A DNA stretch of 64,000 bases, from contig NZ_SOAV01000010.1 of the NCBI RefSeq assembly GCF_004364245.1, forward strand, positions 124,001 to 188,000, given 5' to 3'. Positions 40,607 to 50,300 of this stretch are shown here, one piece after another. The DNA comes from Streptomyces sp. BK208 (GTDB lineage Bacteria > Actinomycetota > Actinomycetes > Streptomycetales > Streptomycetaceae). Below the pieces are notes generated by a model. It saw only the letters and a list, made by a program, of their open reading frames with translations. It had not been told where the DNA came from and searched no databases. Made by a program: the position numbers and the translations under genes. Within the stretch, counting starts at the first letter, position 1. Every line of letters starts with the position of its first letter.

Positions 40607-41017
40607 ATGGACATCAGCATTCACACCACGGTGCTTCCGCACGACGACCCGGACGCGTCCCTGGCCTTCTACCGGGACGTGCTCGGCTTCGAGGTCCGCA
40701 AGGACGTCGGCGACGGCAGGATGCGCTGGATCACGGTCGGTCCGGCCGGCCAGCCGGACGTCTCGCTGCTGCTCGCGCCGCCCGCCGCGGACCCCGGCAT
40801 CACCGACGCCGAGCGCCGCACCGTCGCCGAGATGATGGCCAAGGGCACCTACGGGTGGCTCCTCCTGGCCACCGAGGACCTCGACGGCACCTTCGAGAAG
40901 GCCCGCGCCAAGGACGCCGAGATCGTCCAGGAGCCGACCGAGCAGCCGTACGGCATCCGGGACTGCGCCCTCCGGGACCCCGCCGGCAACCAGATCCGCA
41001 TCCAGGAACTGCGCTGA
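40607..41017 (+). CDS. VOC/glyoxalase-family protein
   Basis: A 136-residue single-domain vicinal-oxygen-chelate protein. The start DISIHTTVLPHDDPDASLAF and YRDVLGFEVRKDVGD are typical, as is the end PYGIRDCALRDPAGNQIRIQ. Possible metal ligands are His (IHTT) and the terminal Glu (IQEL). Substrate unknown; such proteins include dioxygenases, glyoxalases and antibiotic-binding proteins. It converges on the symporter gene. Confidence 0.9.
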   Translation: MDISIHTTVLPHDDPDASLAFYRDVLGFEVRKDVGDGRMRWITVGPAGQPDVSLLLAPPAADPGITDAERRTVAEMMAKGTYGWLLLATEDLDGTFEKARAKDAEIVQEPTEQPYGIRDCALRDPAGNQIRIQELR

Positions 41018-41018
41018 A

Positions 41019-41056
41019 CCGGCCCGGCCGGTGACCGCGGTCACCGGCCGGGCCGG
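41019..41056. terminator. 38-base perfect palindrome between convergent genes
   Basis: The whole stretch 41019-41056 is its own reverse complement, beginning CCGGCCCGGCCGGTGACC and centred on GACCGCGGTC. It begins one base after the VOC stop and lies 28 bases from the symporter stop, so it should terminate both. Confidence 0.9.
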
Positions 41057-41083
41057 CCGGACGTGCGCCCTCGGGTGGGATCT

Positions 41084-42667
41084 CTAGTCGCCCACCCGGT
41101 TGCGGCCCACCACGTCGTCCACCCCGCCCGCGGGCGCCGGGACCGCGGCCGCCGCGCCGGAGTGGCCGTCGTCCCCGTCCGTGTTGACGCGCTCGATGAT
41201 CGCGAGCCGCTCCGGGGTGTCCTCCGGCTTCAGGAAGCCGACGACGACGTACAGGACCAGCGAGACCGCCAGCGGGATGGAGACCTGGTACTCGAGCGGC
41301 ACCCCGCCGTCCACGTTCCAGTTGATCGGGTAGTTGACCAGCCAGAAGGCGAGCAGGCCCAGGCCCCAGCTGGTGAGCGCGGCAGTCGGGCCCGAGCGGC
41401 GGAAGGGCCGCAGCAGCCCGAGCATCATCGGGATCGCGATCGGGCCCATCAGGCCGGCCACCCACTTGATCACGACGGTGATGATGTCCTTGAACGTCGG
41501 CGAGTCGACCTGGGTCGCCACCGCCATCGAGAGACCGAGGAAGACCACGGTGGTCAGCCGGGCCGCCAGCAGCCCCGACCGCTGACCCCAGTTGCGCGCC
41601 GCCTTCGACAGCACCGGCGCCACGTCACGGGTGAAGACGGCCGCGATGGCGTTGGCGTCCGACGAGCACATGGCCATGGTGTGCGAGAAGAACCCGACGA
41701 TGACCAGGCCGAGCAGCCCGTGCGGCAGCAGCTGCTCGGTCATCAGGGCGTAGGAGTCGGAACCGTCCGGCTTCTGCGACTCCACCAGCAGCGGCGCCAT
41801 CCACATCGGGAAGAACAGCACCAGCGGCCAGACCAGCCACAGCACCGCCGACAGCCGCGCCGAACGCTCCGCCTCGCGGGCGTTGCGCGTGGCCATGTAG
41901 CGCTGGGCCTGGTTGAGCATGCCGCCGTTGTACTCGAAGAGCTTGATGAAGAGGAAGGCGAGCAGGAACACCGTGCCGTACGGGCCGACCAGCGGTTTTC
42001 CGTGGCCCTGGAGGGCGGGCTCGTCCCAGACGCCGAAGAAGCCGCCGTGGTCGCCGAGCTTCATCACGACGGCCACGAACATCGCGACACCGGCCAGCAG
42101 CTGGATGATGAACTGGCCCAGCTCGGTCAGCGCGTCCGCCCACAGACCGCCGATCGTGCAGTAGATGCCCGTGATGACACCGGTGATCAGGATGCCCTGG
42201 TTGAGGGTGATGCCCGTGAAGACCGAGAGCAGGGTGGCGATGGCCGCCCACTTCGCGGCCACGTCCACGATCTTCAGCAGCATGCCGGACCAGGCCAGCG
42301 CCTGCTGGGTGGGCAGGTTGTACCGGTTCTTGAGGTACTCCAGCGGCGAGGCCACGTGCAGCCGTGAGCGCAGCCGGTTGATGCGCGGCGCGAACAGCTT
42401 GGAGCCGATGGCGATGCCGAGGGCGATGGGGAACGACCACGTCACGAAGGACGTGACGCCGTAGGTGTAGGCGATGCCGGCGTAGCCGGTGAACATCACC
42501 GCGCTGTAGCCCGACATGTGGTGCGAGATGCCGGACAGCCACCAGGGCATCTTGCCGCCGGCCGTGAAGAAGTCGCTGACGTCGTCCACGCGTTTGTGCG
42601 ACCAGACGCCGATCGCCACCATGACGGCGAAGTAGCCGATGAGCACGGACCAGTCGAGACCGTTCAT
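41084..42667 (-). CDS. Sodium:solute symporter (SSS family)
   Basis: A 527-residue integral membrane protein with about 13 spans. The first span LDWSVLIGYFAVMVAIGVWS, the SHKRVDDVSDFFTAGGKMPW loop and the SGYSAVMFTGYAGIAYTYG segment are characteristic of the SLC5-like SSS family, with sodium-dependent uptake of sugars, amino acids or organic acids. The tail after KPEDTPERLAIIERV is cytoplasmic and Ala/Gly-rich. It is a single-gene unit; substrate unknown. Confidence 0.94.
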   Translation of the reverse strand: MNGLDWSVLIGYFAVMVAIGVWSHKRVDDVSDFFTAGGKMPWWLSGISHHMSGYSAVMFTGYAGIAYTYGVTSFVTWSFPIALGIAIGSKLFAPRINRLRSRLHVASPLEYLKNRYNLPTQQALAWSGMLLKIVDVAAKWAAIATLLSVFTGITLNQGILITGVITGIYCTIGGLWADALTELGQFIIQLLAGVAMFVAVVMKLGDHGGFFGVWDEPALQGHGKPLVGPYGTVFLLAFLFIKLFEYNGGMLNQAQRYMATRNAREAERSARLSAVLWLVWPLVLFFPMWMAPLLVESQKPDGSDSYALMTEQLLPHGLLGLVIVGFFSHTMAMCSSDANAIAAVFTRDVAPVLSKAARNWGQRSGLLAARLTTVVFLGLSMAVATQVDSPTFKDIITVVIKWVAGLMGPIAIPMMLGLLRPFRRSGPTAALTSWGLGLLAFWLVNYPINWNVDGGVPLEYQVSIPLAVSLVLYVVVGFLKPEDTPERLAIIERVNTDGDDGHSGAAAAVPAPAGGVDDVVGRNRVGD

Positions 42668-42864
42668 GTGCCCCCTTCCGGGGTCCGCCTTGTGAACTCC
42701 GCTCAGCCGGTTGGCACTTCGCTAGAGCGGAGCAAGGGCGTGGCAGGCCGCGAAGTGCCCGCTCATCGTGGGTGCGACGACGCGGGCACGACAAGGAAGG
42801 GGAAGGTCAAGAGAGAGTAAAAAGGTTCGGATCGCTGACCTGTGTTCACCTACATGAACAATCT

Positions 42865-42890
42865 CGGGCGGCCTCCGAAGAGACCGCCCG
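42865..42890 (-). terminator. Hairpin after the multi-span membrane-protein gene
   Basis: CGGGCGG (42865-42871) pairs with CCGCCCG (42884-42890); the stem continues inside as CTC/GAG after one mismatch and closes on a CGAA loop. It follows the stop of the minus-strand gene at 42905. Confidence 0.7.
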
Positions 42891-42904
42891 GGCCGCGCCG
42901 GGCG

Positions 42905-44833
42905 CTACTTCAGCTCGTCGGGGCACGGCGTGCCCCGCTTCAGCCCGTACGGCGACGCCAGCCGGTACGTCCCCGCCTCGGGGGCGACGAGCGTCGTCCA
43001 CACGTCACCCTCGGCGGTCTCCTCGGTCTCCGCCAGACAGCCGTTCACGTTGTCGTACGTCTTCGGCGTGCCCTCCGGGGCGTTCCTGGAGGCCTCCGTC
43101 TCCTGGGGCGGCTGGAGCTTCCCGCCCTCCTCGTCGACGAGGCTCAGCCACGGCGAGTACGGCATCCGGATCAGGATGCGCCCGGGCCGCTGCACGTCGA
43201 TGACCCACTCGTCCTGCTCGGCCCGCCGGACCACCGCGTCGGGCTCCGCCAGCGGCGTCGGGTCGGTCACCTGGAACAGCTGCCAGTTGGCGTCGCCCCA
43301 GATCTGCTTCAGATAGGGCAGGCCCCGCTGCAGCAGCTCCCGCTCCCGCTTGCCGCCGTCACCGTCCGGCTCGCCCTTGGGCAGCACCACGAAGTGCACG
43401 GCCCAGCGCTTCAGCCACTCGTGGTAGTTCGCCGAGTTGAGCGTGTCGTCGTAGAAGAGCGGATTGCGCTCCATGTCGGCCTGCCGGGTCCAGCCGCGGG
43501 CCAGGTTCACGTACGGCGCGAGCGCCGACGCCTCCCGGTGGGAGCGGGCGGGCACGGCCTCCACCCGGCCCTGCTCCGCGCCGACCTCCTGCAGCTCGTT
43601 GACGAGCGGCGCCAGCTCACGCGCCCAGGAGGCGGCGGGCGTGGTGTGGACGGCGTCGTCGGCCGACTTGAAGCCGATCCAGCCCGCGAAGACGGCGAGC
43701 GAGGCCACCAGCGCGTACCACTTGCGCGACTTGGTCACCGTGAACGGCAGCGCCGCCACCAGGACCACCCCGGCGAAGAGCATCGGCAGGCGGGTGATGT
43801 TGGAGCCGATCTGCGAGCTGATCAGCCAGACCAGCAGCACCGCCAGGCCGTAGACCGCCGACGTGATCCGCACGGTCTTCCAGGTGCTCGGCACGAGCCA
43901 GTACACCAGGCCCGCGTACAGGATCGGCAGCACCGTCGAACCGAACCCCATCGGCTGGGTGCCCGAGAAGGGGAACAGCACGGCCGAAAGACCGACGACC
44001 ACGCTCGGGGCCAGGCCCAGCGACCAGGCACCCGGCCGGCGCTTCTGCAGGAACAGCGCCACCGCCACCAGGCCCACGAACAGCCCCGAGACCGGCGAGG
44101 CCATCGTCGACAGCGCGGCCAGCGGCGCCGCGCACAGCCCCTTGGCCCAGCGCTCGTACCGCCAGCGGTGCGGCCAGCAGAACACGGCGGCGACCGCGCC
44201 GAGCCCGAACATCATGCCGAGCCCGAACGTCACCCGGCCCGACACCGCGTTGGCCAGCAGCCCGAACAGGCCCGCCAGCGACGCCCACAGCGGATTGCGG
44301 ACCACCCGGCTGCGGATCAGGATCATCGTCAGCAGCCCGGCCGAGATCGTCCCCGCGATCATCATCGTGGTGCGCACGCCGAGCACCGACATCAGGTACG
44401 GCGAGATCACGCTGTACGAGACCGGGTGCATGCCGCCGTACCAGGCGAGGTTGTACGCCGAGTCCGGGTGCCGGCCGACGAACTCGGCCCAGGCGTCCTG
44501 CGCCGCGAGGTCGCCGCCGCTGTTCGCGAAGGTGAAGAACCACACTATGTGGAGCACCCCGGCGAGGACGGTCACGGACAGCACGGGGTGGCGCAGCATG
44601 CGCTCGCGCAGGGCCAGGAAGGCGGTGTTCACGGCCGACGGCGCCTTCGGGCCGCCGGGCTCGGGCTCACCGTCGCCGTCCGCCGGGCCGGGCCCGTCGC
44701 GCCGGTCCACCGGGTTCTCCGCCCCCGCCGGGCTCGCCCCGGCGTCCCTGCGGGGCCCGGGCACCCGCGGTCGCGGGCCGGCTCCCGGCCCCGGATCGGC
44801 GTCGTCGGCGCGTGTCGGCTCCGCAGTGGCCAC
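42905..44833 (-). CDS. Large multi-span membrane protein, possibly GT-C-like
   Basis: A 642-residue protein: a Pro/Gly/Asp-rich cytoplasmic leader of ~70 residues, then about 10-11 spans (HPVLSVTVLAGVLHIVWFFT, IAGTISAGLLTMILIRS, LVWLISSQIG), then an outer domain from about residue 410. The first outer loop has SGGDLAAQDAWAEFVGRHPD, with an acidic pair like those of GT-C glycosyltransferases, so a lipid-linked sugar transferase is a reasonable guess but not established. GTG 44833 is chosen because GGGGAG lies nine bases upstream; GTG 44887 is an alternative. The gene is single, next to a peptidoglycan carboxypeptidase. Confidence 0.82.
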   Translation of the reverse strand: MATAEPTRADDADPGPGAGPRPRVPGPRRDAGASPAGAENPVDRRDGPGPADGDGEPEPGGPKAPSAVNTAFLALRERMLRHPVLSVTVLAGVLHIVWFFTFANSGGDLAAQDAWAEFVGRHPDSAYNLAWYGGMHPVSYSVISPYLMSVLGVRTTMMIAGTISAGLLTMILIRSRVVRNPLWASLAGLFGLLANAVSGRVTFGLGMMFGLGAVAAVFCWPHRWRYERWAKGLCAAPLAALSTMASPVSGLFVGLVAVALFLQKRRPGAWSLGLAPSVVVGLSAVLFPFSGTQPMGFGSTVLPILYAGLVYWLVPSTWKTVRITSAVYGLAVLLVWLISSQIGSNITRLPMLFAGVVLVAALPFTVTKSRKWYALVASLAVFAGWIGFKSADDAVHTTPAASWARELAPLVNELQEVGAEQGRVEAVPARSHREASALAPYVNLARGWTRQADMERNPLFYDDTLNSANYHEWLKRWAVHFVVLPKGEPDGDGGKRERELLQRGLPYLKQIWGDANWQLFQVTDPTPLAEPDAVVRRAEQDEWVIDVQRPGRILIRMPYSPWLSLVDEEGGKLQPPQETEASRNAPEGTPKTYDNVNGCLAETEETAEGDVWTTLVAPEAGTYRLASPYGLKRGTPCPDELK

Positions 44834-45023
44834 CTGAAGGCACTCCCCGTGTCCCGTCTTCTTCTTTGGGCCGTGTCCCGTTCCCACGACCGGCGACTGC
44901 CCCGCTTCGTGACGCTAGCACGCGGCCCCGCACGGGTGCCTCCTCCGTTTCCGGGGCCTCCCGGCGCCCCGGGGCCCCCTCGCGGGCCCTCCGGCGTTCC
45001 GGTGACGCCCCGGGGGACGCGAA

Positions 45024-45053
45024 CGCCCCCGCGGCCGGGTGACCGCGGGGGCG
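45024..45053. terminator. Terminator of the carboxypeptidase gene
   Basis: CGCCCCCGCGG (45024-45034) and CCGCGGGGGCG (45043-45053) form a perfect 11-base-pair stem with an 8-base loop, about 40 bases after the stop of the minus-strand carboxypeptidase gene. Confidence 0.85.
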
Positions 45054-45091
45054 TGGGGTGTGTGTCGCGGGCGGCCCGGACGGGCCCGGTG

Positions 45092-47989
45092 TCAGCCCAG
45101 CCGGGTCAGCTTGTCCGAGAAGCCGGGCTCGGCGAGGTCGTCCCGCAGGGCCACCGGCACCTTCACCGCGCCGCTGGTGCCGCCGTCGCCGACCGTGAGG
45201 GTGCCGACCTTGGTACCGGCCTTCGCCGTGTGCGGCACCTCGTCCGCGTCGAAGGTCAGCTTCACGGTCAGTCCGCCCCAGCCGACGGCCTTGACGTCCT
45301 GCGTGGCGACGACCGGCGTACGGCCACCGAGACCGTCGTCGACGTACCCGACGACGCTGCCCTTCTCGATGATCGTCGACGACTTCAGGGTGCCCTGCGC
45401 GGCCCGGATCAGCTGGTCGCCGGCGTCCAGGGCGGCGGCGAGGATGCCCTTGTCCGCGGTGGCCGGCTGGCGCACCACGGCCCCGACGATGGTCCGGGTC
45501 TCACCGCCGACCTCCTTCTTCGCCGCGAAGACGAGGTTGCCGAGCGCGGAGGTGGTGGTGCCGGTCTTGATGCCCACGACGCCGTTGTGACCGACGAGCT
45601 GGTTCCAGTTGCCGTGGTTCGCGCCCTTGTAGTCGTCGTACGACATCATCGTGGCGACCTCGCGGAACGCGGGCTCCTTCATCGCCTCCTTGGCCAGCTT
45701 CACCTGGTCCACGGCCGTGCTCACCGTCGTGTTGTTCAGCCCCGACGGGTCGGTGTACGTGGTGTTGGTCATGCCGAGGTCCTTCGCGGCGGCGTTCATC
45801 TTCTCGACGAACCCCTTCTCGGACCCCGAGTCCCAGCGGGCGAGCAGCCGCGCCACGTTGTTCGCGGACGCGATCAGGATGGCCTTGAGGGCCTCGCGCT
45901 GGGAGATCGAGTCGCCCGCGTAGACGTGGACGGTCGACTCGTCGCCCGCCTCCGACTGCTCCTCCGCCGCCTGGTCGATCTTGATCTTCGGACCCTCGGC
46001 GCCGCTCTTGAGCGGGTGGTCGCGCAGGATGACGTACGCGGTCATGACCTTGGCCACGCTCGCGATCGGCACCGGCTTCTGGTCGCCGGACGAGCCGAAG
46101 GTGCCGATGCCCTGCACGTCGAGCGCGGCCTGCCCGCTGGACGGCCACGGGATCTCCGGCTTGCCGCCCTCGAAGGTGAAGCTGTCCTGCGCCGTGAGGT
46201 CGAGGGTCGGCGCGGGCAGCGGGCGCATGGACTGCACGACGCCGATGATGATCACCAGCAGGATGACCAGCGGCGTCCAGATCTTGACCCGGCGCACCGT
46301 CGTCCGCAGCGGGGTCTCCGGGGGCGGCGGGGTGTTGGTCAGCTCCGCCAGCAGGTCCAGCGGCGGCTTGGGCGGCAGCGGCTGCTGGGTGGTCCGGTCC
46401 GGCCCGACGTGCGAGACGGGCGCGGTGACCCCGGTGCGTGGCGTCCGGGCCGCCGCGGGGGCCTCCTCGGGGGCCGCCTCGGGGCTCTTCGTCGCCTGCG
46501 GTGCCTGCGGGGGCCTGCGGGTCGCCGGGTCGTCCGGATTCCGCAGCGCCACGAACTTGCTGGTCCGCTCGGCGGCGCCGGGGTCGGCCTTGCCGGCGGC
46601 TCCGGGGCCGGTCTTGCCTGCGGCACCCGGACCGGTCTTGCCTGCGGCACCCGGACCGGTCTTGCCGGCGGCGCTCGGGCCGGTCCTGCCGGCGGCGGAG
46701 GCGGCGTCGCCGAGCTTCAGCATGGTCGTCGGCTGATCGACGGCGGGTCGCGGCGCCTTGAACACGGCTGTGGGCTGATCCACCGGCGGCTCGCCGCCGC
46801 CGTCGCCCTCGCCCTCGCCGTCGTCCTCGTCCGACGCCGAGGCGGCGCCGGAGCCCGCGGAGGCGCCCGAGTCCGCGTCGGCCGCCGGGCCCTTGCCCGC
46901 GCCGGAAGCGGGACCCGAGCCGGACCCGGCGGACGCCTTTGCCCCGGAGGCCGAATCCCGACCCGTGGGGGCGCCCGTGTCCGAGCCGGAGTCCGGCCGG
47001 GACGTGACGTCCGCGCCCGTGCCGGCGCCGGAACCCGTGGTCGTGACGGTCTTCGAGCCGGTGGCCGCATCGGAGCGGTCGTCCGCGCCCGTGTCCGAGC
47101 CGGAGTCCGTGCCCGTAGCGGCGTCCGAGCGGGAGCCGGAGCCCACGCCCGTGTCCGGGTCCGAGCCGCCGGCTGCGCCCGTGCCGGAGCCCGAGCCCGC
47201 GTCCCGGCGGGAAGCCGTACCCGTGTCGGTACCGGCGGCCGAGTCCGGGTCCGAGCCGCCCGCTGCGTCGGAACGTGAAGCCGCGTCCCTGCCCGGGCCG
47301 GAAGCCGAGTCCGTGGCGGAGCCCGAGCCGAACGCCGCGTCCGCACCCGCACCCGCACCCGCACCCGTGTCCGGACCGGAGGCCGAGGGCGTACCGGCCT
47401 CGGCCTCGGCGTCGGAGCCGGTGGCGTCCGCGGTGGCTGCCTCGGACTCCTCGGCGCCCTGCCGCGGGCCGGGCTCGCCGTTGTCGCCGTCCTCGGCCGG
47501 GGCGGCCTTCTGGCCCTCGGACTGGCCCTCGGGCGCGTCGGCGCCGGCCGAAGCGCCCTCGCCGCCCTCCAGTCGTGCGTTGGCGGCGGCACGCTCGTCC
47601 GCGGTGGCCACCCAGGCCGCGACGACGTCCCGCAGCCGGCCTTCGTTCGTGGCGGCAGGCTTCTCGCGGTCGGCCCCGGGCGTGCCGGACGCCTCCGGCG
47701 CGCCCGAGCCGTCCGACGTGCCGGACGCCTCGTCGTCGGCCGCCCCGTCGGCGGCGTCCGCCTCCGGAGCCGACCCACGGGCCGACAGCACCCGGGTCGC
47801 GGTGTCGACGCCGCCGCGGGACCCCGTGCCCCCCGCGGAGCGCTTCGCGTCCTCCCGTGCCGCCCCGAGCCGCGGATCACGATGTTCGCTCGCCTCGGTC
47901 CTGGCTTCGGGAACCGGACCCGCGCTCCCCGACGTCGGTTCTTCCGACGACTCGCGCTGCTTCGACCTGTCGGGGGACTCGCCCGCCAC
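45092..47989 (-). CDS. D-alanyl-D-alanine carboxypeptidase with very long cytoplasmic tail
   Basis: Trims the terminal D-Ala of peptidoglycan stem peptides. The catalytic domain (about residues 590-960) has all three penicillin-binding motifs: SVAK near 644, SANN near 709 and KTG (GIKTGTTTSALG) near 807. It follows one membrane span (WTPLVILLVIIIGVVQ, about 560-576). The first ~550 residues, inside the cell, are disordered: Ser/Gly/Ala/Asp-rich, with an 8-residue repeat KTGPGAAG and motifs VDQPTAVFK and VDQPTTMLK. Most family members lack such a tail. The GTG at 47989 is chosen because GGAGGAGG lies five bases upstream; a frame start at 48013 is possible. Confidence 0.92.
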   Translation of the reverse strand: MAGESPDRSKQRESSEEPTSGSAGPVPEARTEASEHRDPRLGAAREDAKRSAGGTGSRGGVDTATRVLSARGSAPEADAADGAADDEASGTSDGSGAPEASGTPGADREKPAATNEGRLRDVVAAWVATADERAAANARLEGGEGASAGADAPEGQSEGQKAAPAEDGDNGEPGPRQGAEESEAATADATGSDAEAEAGTPSASGPDTGAGAGAGADAAFGSGSATDSASGPGRDAASRSDAAGGSDPDSAAGTDTGTASRRDAGSGSGTGAAGGSDPDTGVGSGSRSDAATGTDSGSDTGADDRSDAATGSKTVTTTGSGAGTGADVTSRPDSGSDTGAPTGRDSASGAKASAGSGSGPASGAGKGPAADADSGASAGSGAASASDEDDGEGEGDGGGEPPVDQPTAVFKAPRPAVDQPTTMLKLGDAASAAGRTGPSAAGKTGPGAAGKTGPGAAGKTGPGAAGKADPGAAERTSKFVALRNPDDPATRRPPQAPQATKSPEAAPEEAPAAARTPRTGVTAPVSHVGPDRTTQQPLPPKPPLDLLAELTNTPPPPETPLRTTVRRVKIWTPLVILLVIIIGVVQSMRPLPAPTLDLTAQDSFTFEGGKPEIPWPSSGQAALDVQGIGTFGSSGDQKPVPIASVAKVMTAYVILRDHPLKSGAEGPKIKIDQAAEEQSEAGDESTVHVYAGDSISQREALKAILIASANNVARLLARWDSGSEKGFVEKMNAAAKDLGMTNTTYTDPSGLNNTTVSTAVDQVKLAKEAMKEPAFREVATMMSYDDYKGANHGNWNQLVGHNGVVGIKTGTTTSALGNLVFAAKKEVGGETRTIVGAVVRQPATADKGILAAALDAGDQLIRAAQGTLKSSTIIEKGSVVGYVDDGLGGRTPVVATQDVKAVGWGGLTVKLTFDADEVPHTAKAGTKVGTLTVGDGGTSGAVKVPVALRDDLAEPGFSDKLTRLG
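46577..46700 (-). repeat. 24-bp repeat encoding KTGPGAAG units
   Basis: About five copies of a 24-base unit (plus-strand core GGTCTTGCCTGCGGCACCCG) inside the carboxypeptidase tail keep the reading frame and encode the 8-residue unit KTGPGAAG with small variations. Confidence 0.88.
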
Positions 47990-48193
47990 CGATGCCTCCT
48001 CCATGCGCCGCACGTCCTGTGCGCGCTACCGAACCCGTACCGAAACCATTTACCAGTGTCCTGTGTACGGGTGGAACCCACGCGGAAGACGAGAACGACA
48101 TACCTACTGGTTCCACTACGAAGCGGTCACGCACCCTCGACAGACCAATGTGAGAGGGGTCACCCTGTCTGTCATCCACGCGGGGAGGCATGG

Positions 48194-48952
48194 ATGGGCA
48201 GGAGCCGCAGAACAATTCCGGAGGAGCTTCTGCTGCTGGCGTTGGACCCGACCACGGGTACCACCGCGCAGCCGCAGTCGCTCGACCTCGGTCTGGCCGG
48301 AGCGCAGCTGGTGGAGCTGGCGCTGGCCGGACGGATAGCCCCAGACGGGGATCGTATCGCCGTGGTGGCCCCACGGCCGACAGGAGATCCAACACTGGAC
48401 TGCGCGTTGGAGTTGCTGCGAAGGCGTGGCGCTCCCGTGCGGGCGGTCAACTGGATAGGCGGGCCCCGCCTGGGGCTGCGCCAGACCTATCTCTCGCATC
48501 TGGAGCGATGCGGCATGGTGCATGCCGTGGAGGGCCAGATGTGCGGGGTGCTGCCGACGACTCGCTACCAGGCGACGGACACGGCGATCAGCAGGGAGAT
48601 CAAGGCCCGGCTGGACTCGGCGATCCGCACCGGCGTCCCGCCGGACCCGCGGACCGCGGCGCTCGCCGCCCTGGCCCACGCGGTCGGGCTCGGCAAGCAC
48701 CTCTACCCGGGCAACGAAGGACGCTCGTCACGGTCCCGGCTGCGGGACCTCATCAGACACGACCCCATGGGCGGACTGGTGGCGCACGCGGTGATGGACG
48801 TCCAGAACGGCGCTGCGGCACAGCCACGCCGCAGTCCGGCCCCGGCCGGCCGTCAGGCCCCGGGACCGGGGGGCAGGCCCGCCCCGGAACCCGCCCACGG
48901 TGTTCCGGCGCAACCACGCCACGGATCCATGGCGCGAGCGGTGGCCCACTAG
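48194..48952 (+). CDS. GPP34 (GOLPH3-like) family protein
   Basis: A 252-residue cytoplasmic protein of the GPP34 family, related to eukaryotic GOLPH3, which binds phosphoinositides. Family features are IPEELLLLALDPTTG, LGLAGAQLVELALAGRIA and LIRHDPMGGLVAHAVMDVQ. The C-terminal ~50 residues are a Pro/Ala/Gly-rich tail. GGGGAGG precedes the ATG at 48194. The bacterial role is unknown, though the gene commonly sits beside XRE-DUF397 pairs in Streptomyces. Divergent from the carboxypeptidase gene. Confidence 0.9.
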   Translation: MGRSRRTIPEELLLLALDPTTGTTAQPQSLDLGLAGAQLVELALAGRIAPDGDRIAVVAPRPTGDPTLDCALELLRRRGAPVRAVNWIGGPRLGLRQTYLSHLERCGMVHAVEGQMCGVLPTTRYQATDTAISREIKARLDSAIRTGVPPDPRTAALAALAHAVGLGKHLYPGNEGRSSRSRLRDLIRHDPMGGLVAHAVMDVQNGAAAQPRRSPAPAGRQAPGPGGRPAPEPAHGVPAQPRHGSMARAVAH

Positions 48953-49300
48953 CCCCACGAGCGCACCGCACGACCGCACCGCACCGCACCACAGCACCGA
49001 CAGCACCGTCAGCACGAGCACCCGTACCACAGCACCGCCGCACCGCCAGTCCCCAAGCCCGGTCACGGGAGCCGCAGGTCCGCGCGGGGTGGCGGAACCG
49101 ACCGCACGTCCGGCCCACCCGGACCGCGGAAAGGTTCCGCCACTCCGCGCGGCCGCATGTGGGGGTGGTGTTCCGAACCGGCGTGTACGCGGCGCATATC
49201 GACCGTTTCCCAGCGGTGGAAAGCACCTTGGTGGCAGTCTGCTCAACAGCAGATACACAAAGTGGCAAGTGCGAGTCACCCAGCCGGAGGTGCACGTCCC
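48953..49300 (+). other. CAC-rich spacer and leader of scr1
   Basis: The 348-base gap starts with a GCACC/CAGCACC-rich run (about 48960-49050) with no stable frame, then becomes AT-richer from about 49190, where the scr1 promoter should lie. No gene is supported. Confidence 0.5.
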
Positions 49301-50158
49301 GTGGCGTCGAGTGTCAATCCCACCGTAAGGCGGCGTCGGCTGGGCCAGGAGCTGCGCCGGCTCCGGGAGCAGAAGGGCATGACGGCCGAGGAGGTCGCCG
49401 AGCGGCTGCTGGTCTCCCAGTCGAAGATCAGCCGTCTGGAGAACGGGCGGCGCAGCATCAGTCAGCGGGACGTCCGCGACCTGTGCGGGGTGTATGAGGT
49501 CGAGGACCAGCGGATCGTCGACTCGCTGATGCAGATGGCGAAGGACTCGCGCCAGCAGGGCTGGTGGCACGCCTTCGGGGACATCCCGTACAGCGTCTAC
49601 ATCGGCCTGGAGACCGACGCCGAGTCGCTGCGCACCTACGAACCCCAGATCATCACCGGCCTGTTGCAGACCCGGCCCTACGCCGAGGCCCTCATCCAGG
49701 GCGCGTTGCCCGAGACGTCGGTCGCCGACGTGGAGAAGCGGGTGCAGGTCCGCATACGGCGGCAGGAGCGCATCTCCGCCGAGCACAACCCGCTGCGGCT
49801 GTGGGTGGTCCTCGACGAGGCCAGCCTGCGCCGGGTGGTGGGCGGCAAGCAGGTGATGCGGGAGCAGTTGGAGCACGTCGCCGAGATGTCGCAGCTCCCG
49901 CACATCACCGTGCAGGTGCTGCCGTTCGACGTCGGGGCGCACCCCGGCATCAACGGCCAGTACTCCATCCTGGAGTTCGCGGACACCGCCGACTCCAGCG
50001 TGGTGTACATCGAGGGCGTGACCAGCGACCTGTACCTGGAGAAGGCGCCGGACGTGCAGAAGTACACGGTGATGTACGAGCACCTGCGGGCGCAGGCCCT
50101 CAACGTGGAGCAGTCGCGGCAGCTCATCGAGGACGTGGCGAAGGAATACGCCCGCTGA
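49301..50158 (+). CDS. scr1: XRE-family regulator with DUF5753 domain, Scr1-like
   Basis: A 285-residue regulator: HTH at ~15-70 (LGQELRRLREQKGMTAEEVA, ERLLVSQSKISRLENGRRSI) and DUF5753 at ~100-280 (ITGLLQTRPYAEALIQGALP, VMREQLEHVAEMSQLPHITV). In S. coelicolor the equivalent pair after the GPP34 gene has been described as Scr1/Scr2, whose extra copies raise antibiotic production; the name is given from synteny and content. The GTG at 49301 has GGAGG ten bases upstream. The short DUF397 gene follows 213 bases later. Confidence 0.88.
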   Translation: MASSVNPTVRRRRLGQELRRLREQKGMTAEEVAERLLVSQSKISRLENGRRSISQRDVRDLCGVYEVEDQRIVDSLMQMAKDSRQQGWWHAFGDIPYSVYIGLETDAESLRTYEPQIITGLLQTRPYAEALIQGALPETSVADVEKRVQVRIRRQERISAEHNPLRLWVVLDEASLRRVVGGKQVMREQLEHVAEMSQLPHITVQVLPFDVGAHPGINGQYSILEFADTADSSVVYIEGVTSDLYLEKAPDVQKYTVMYEHLRAQALNVEQSRQLIEDVAKEYAR

Positions 50159-50300
50159 GTCGCTGAGTCGCTGGGCCGTTCAGGCCCTCAAGGCCGGGGG
50201 AGGCGGGATAGTACATCCCCGCCATGGGGTACTGGAAGACTCACCTGGAATATGCCACCCGGTCGAGTGAATGGCTGCTCCGTGCAGGAAGGCCAGCGAG

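Noticed and set aside
42842..47278. Very long open frame on the plus strand (over 1400 codons)
   Set aside because: It runs antisense to two well-supported genes (multi-span membrane protein and carboxypeptidase) and its translation is a composition artefact rich in Arg, Gly, His and Val with no domain.
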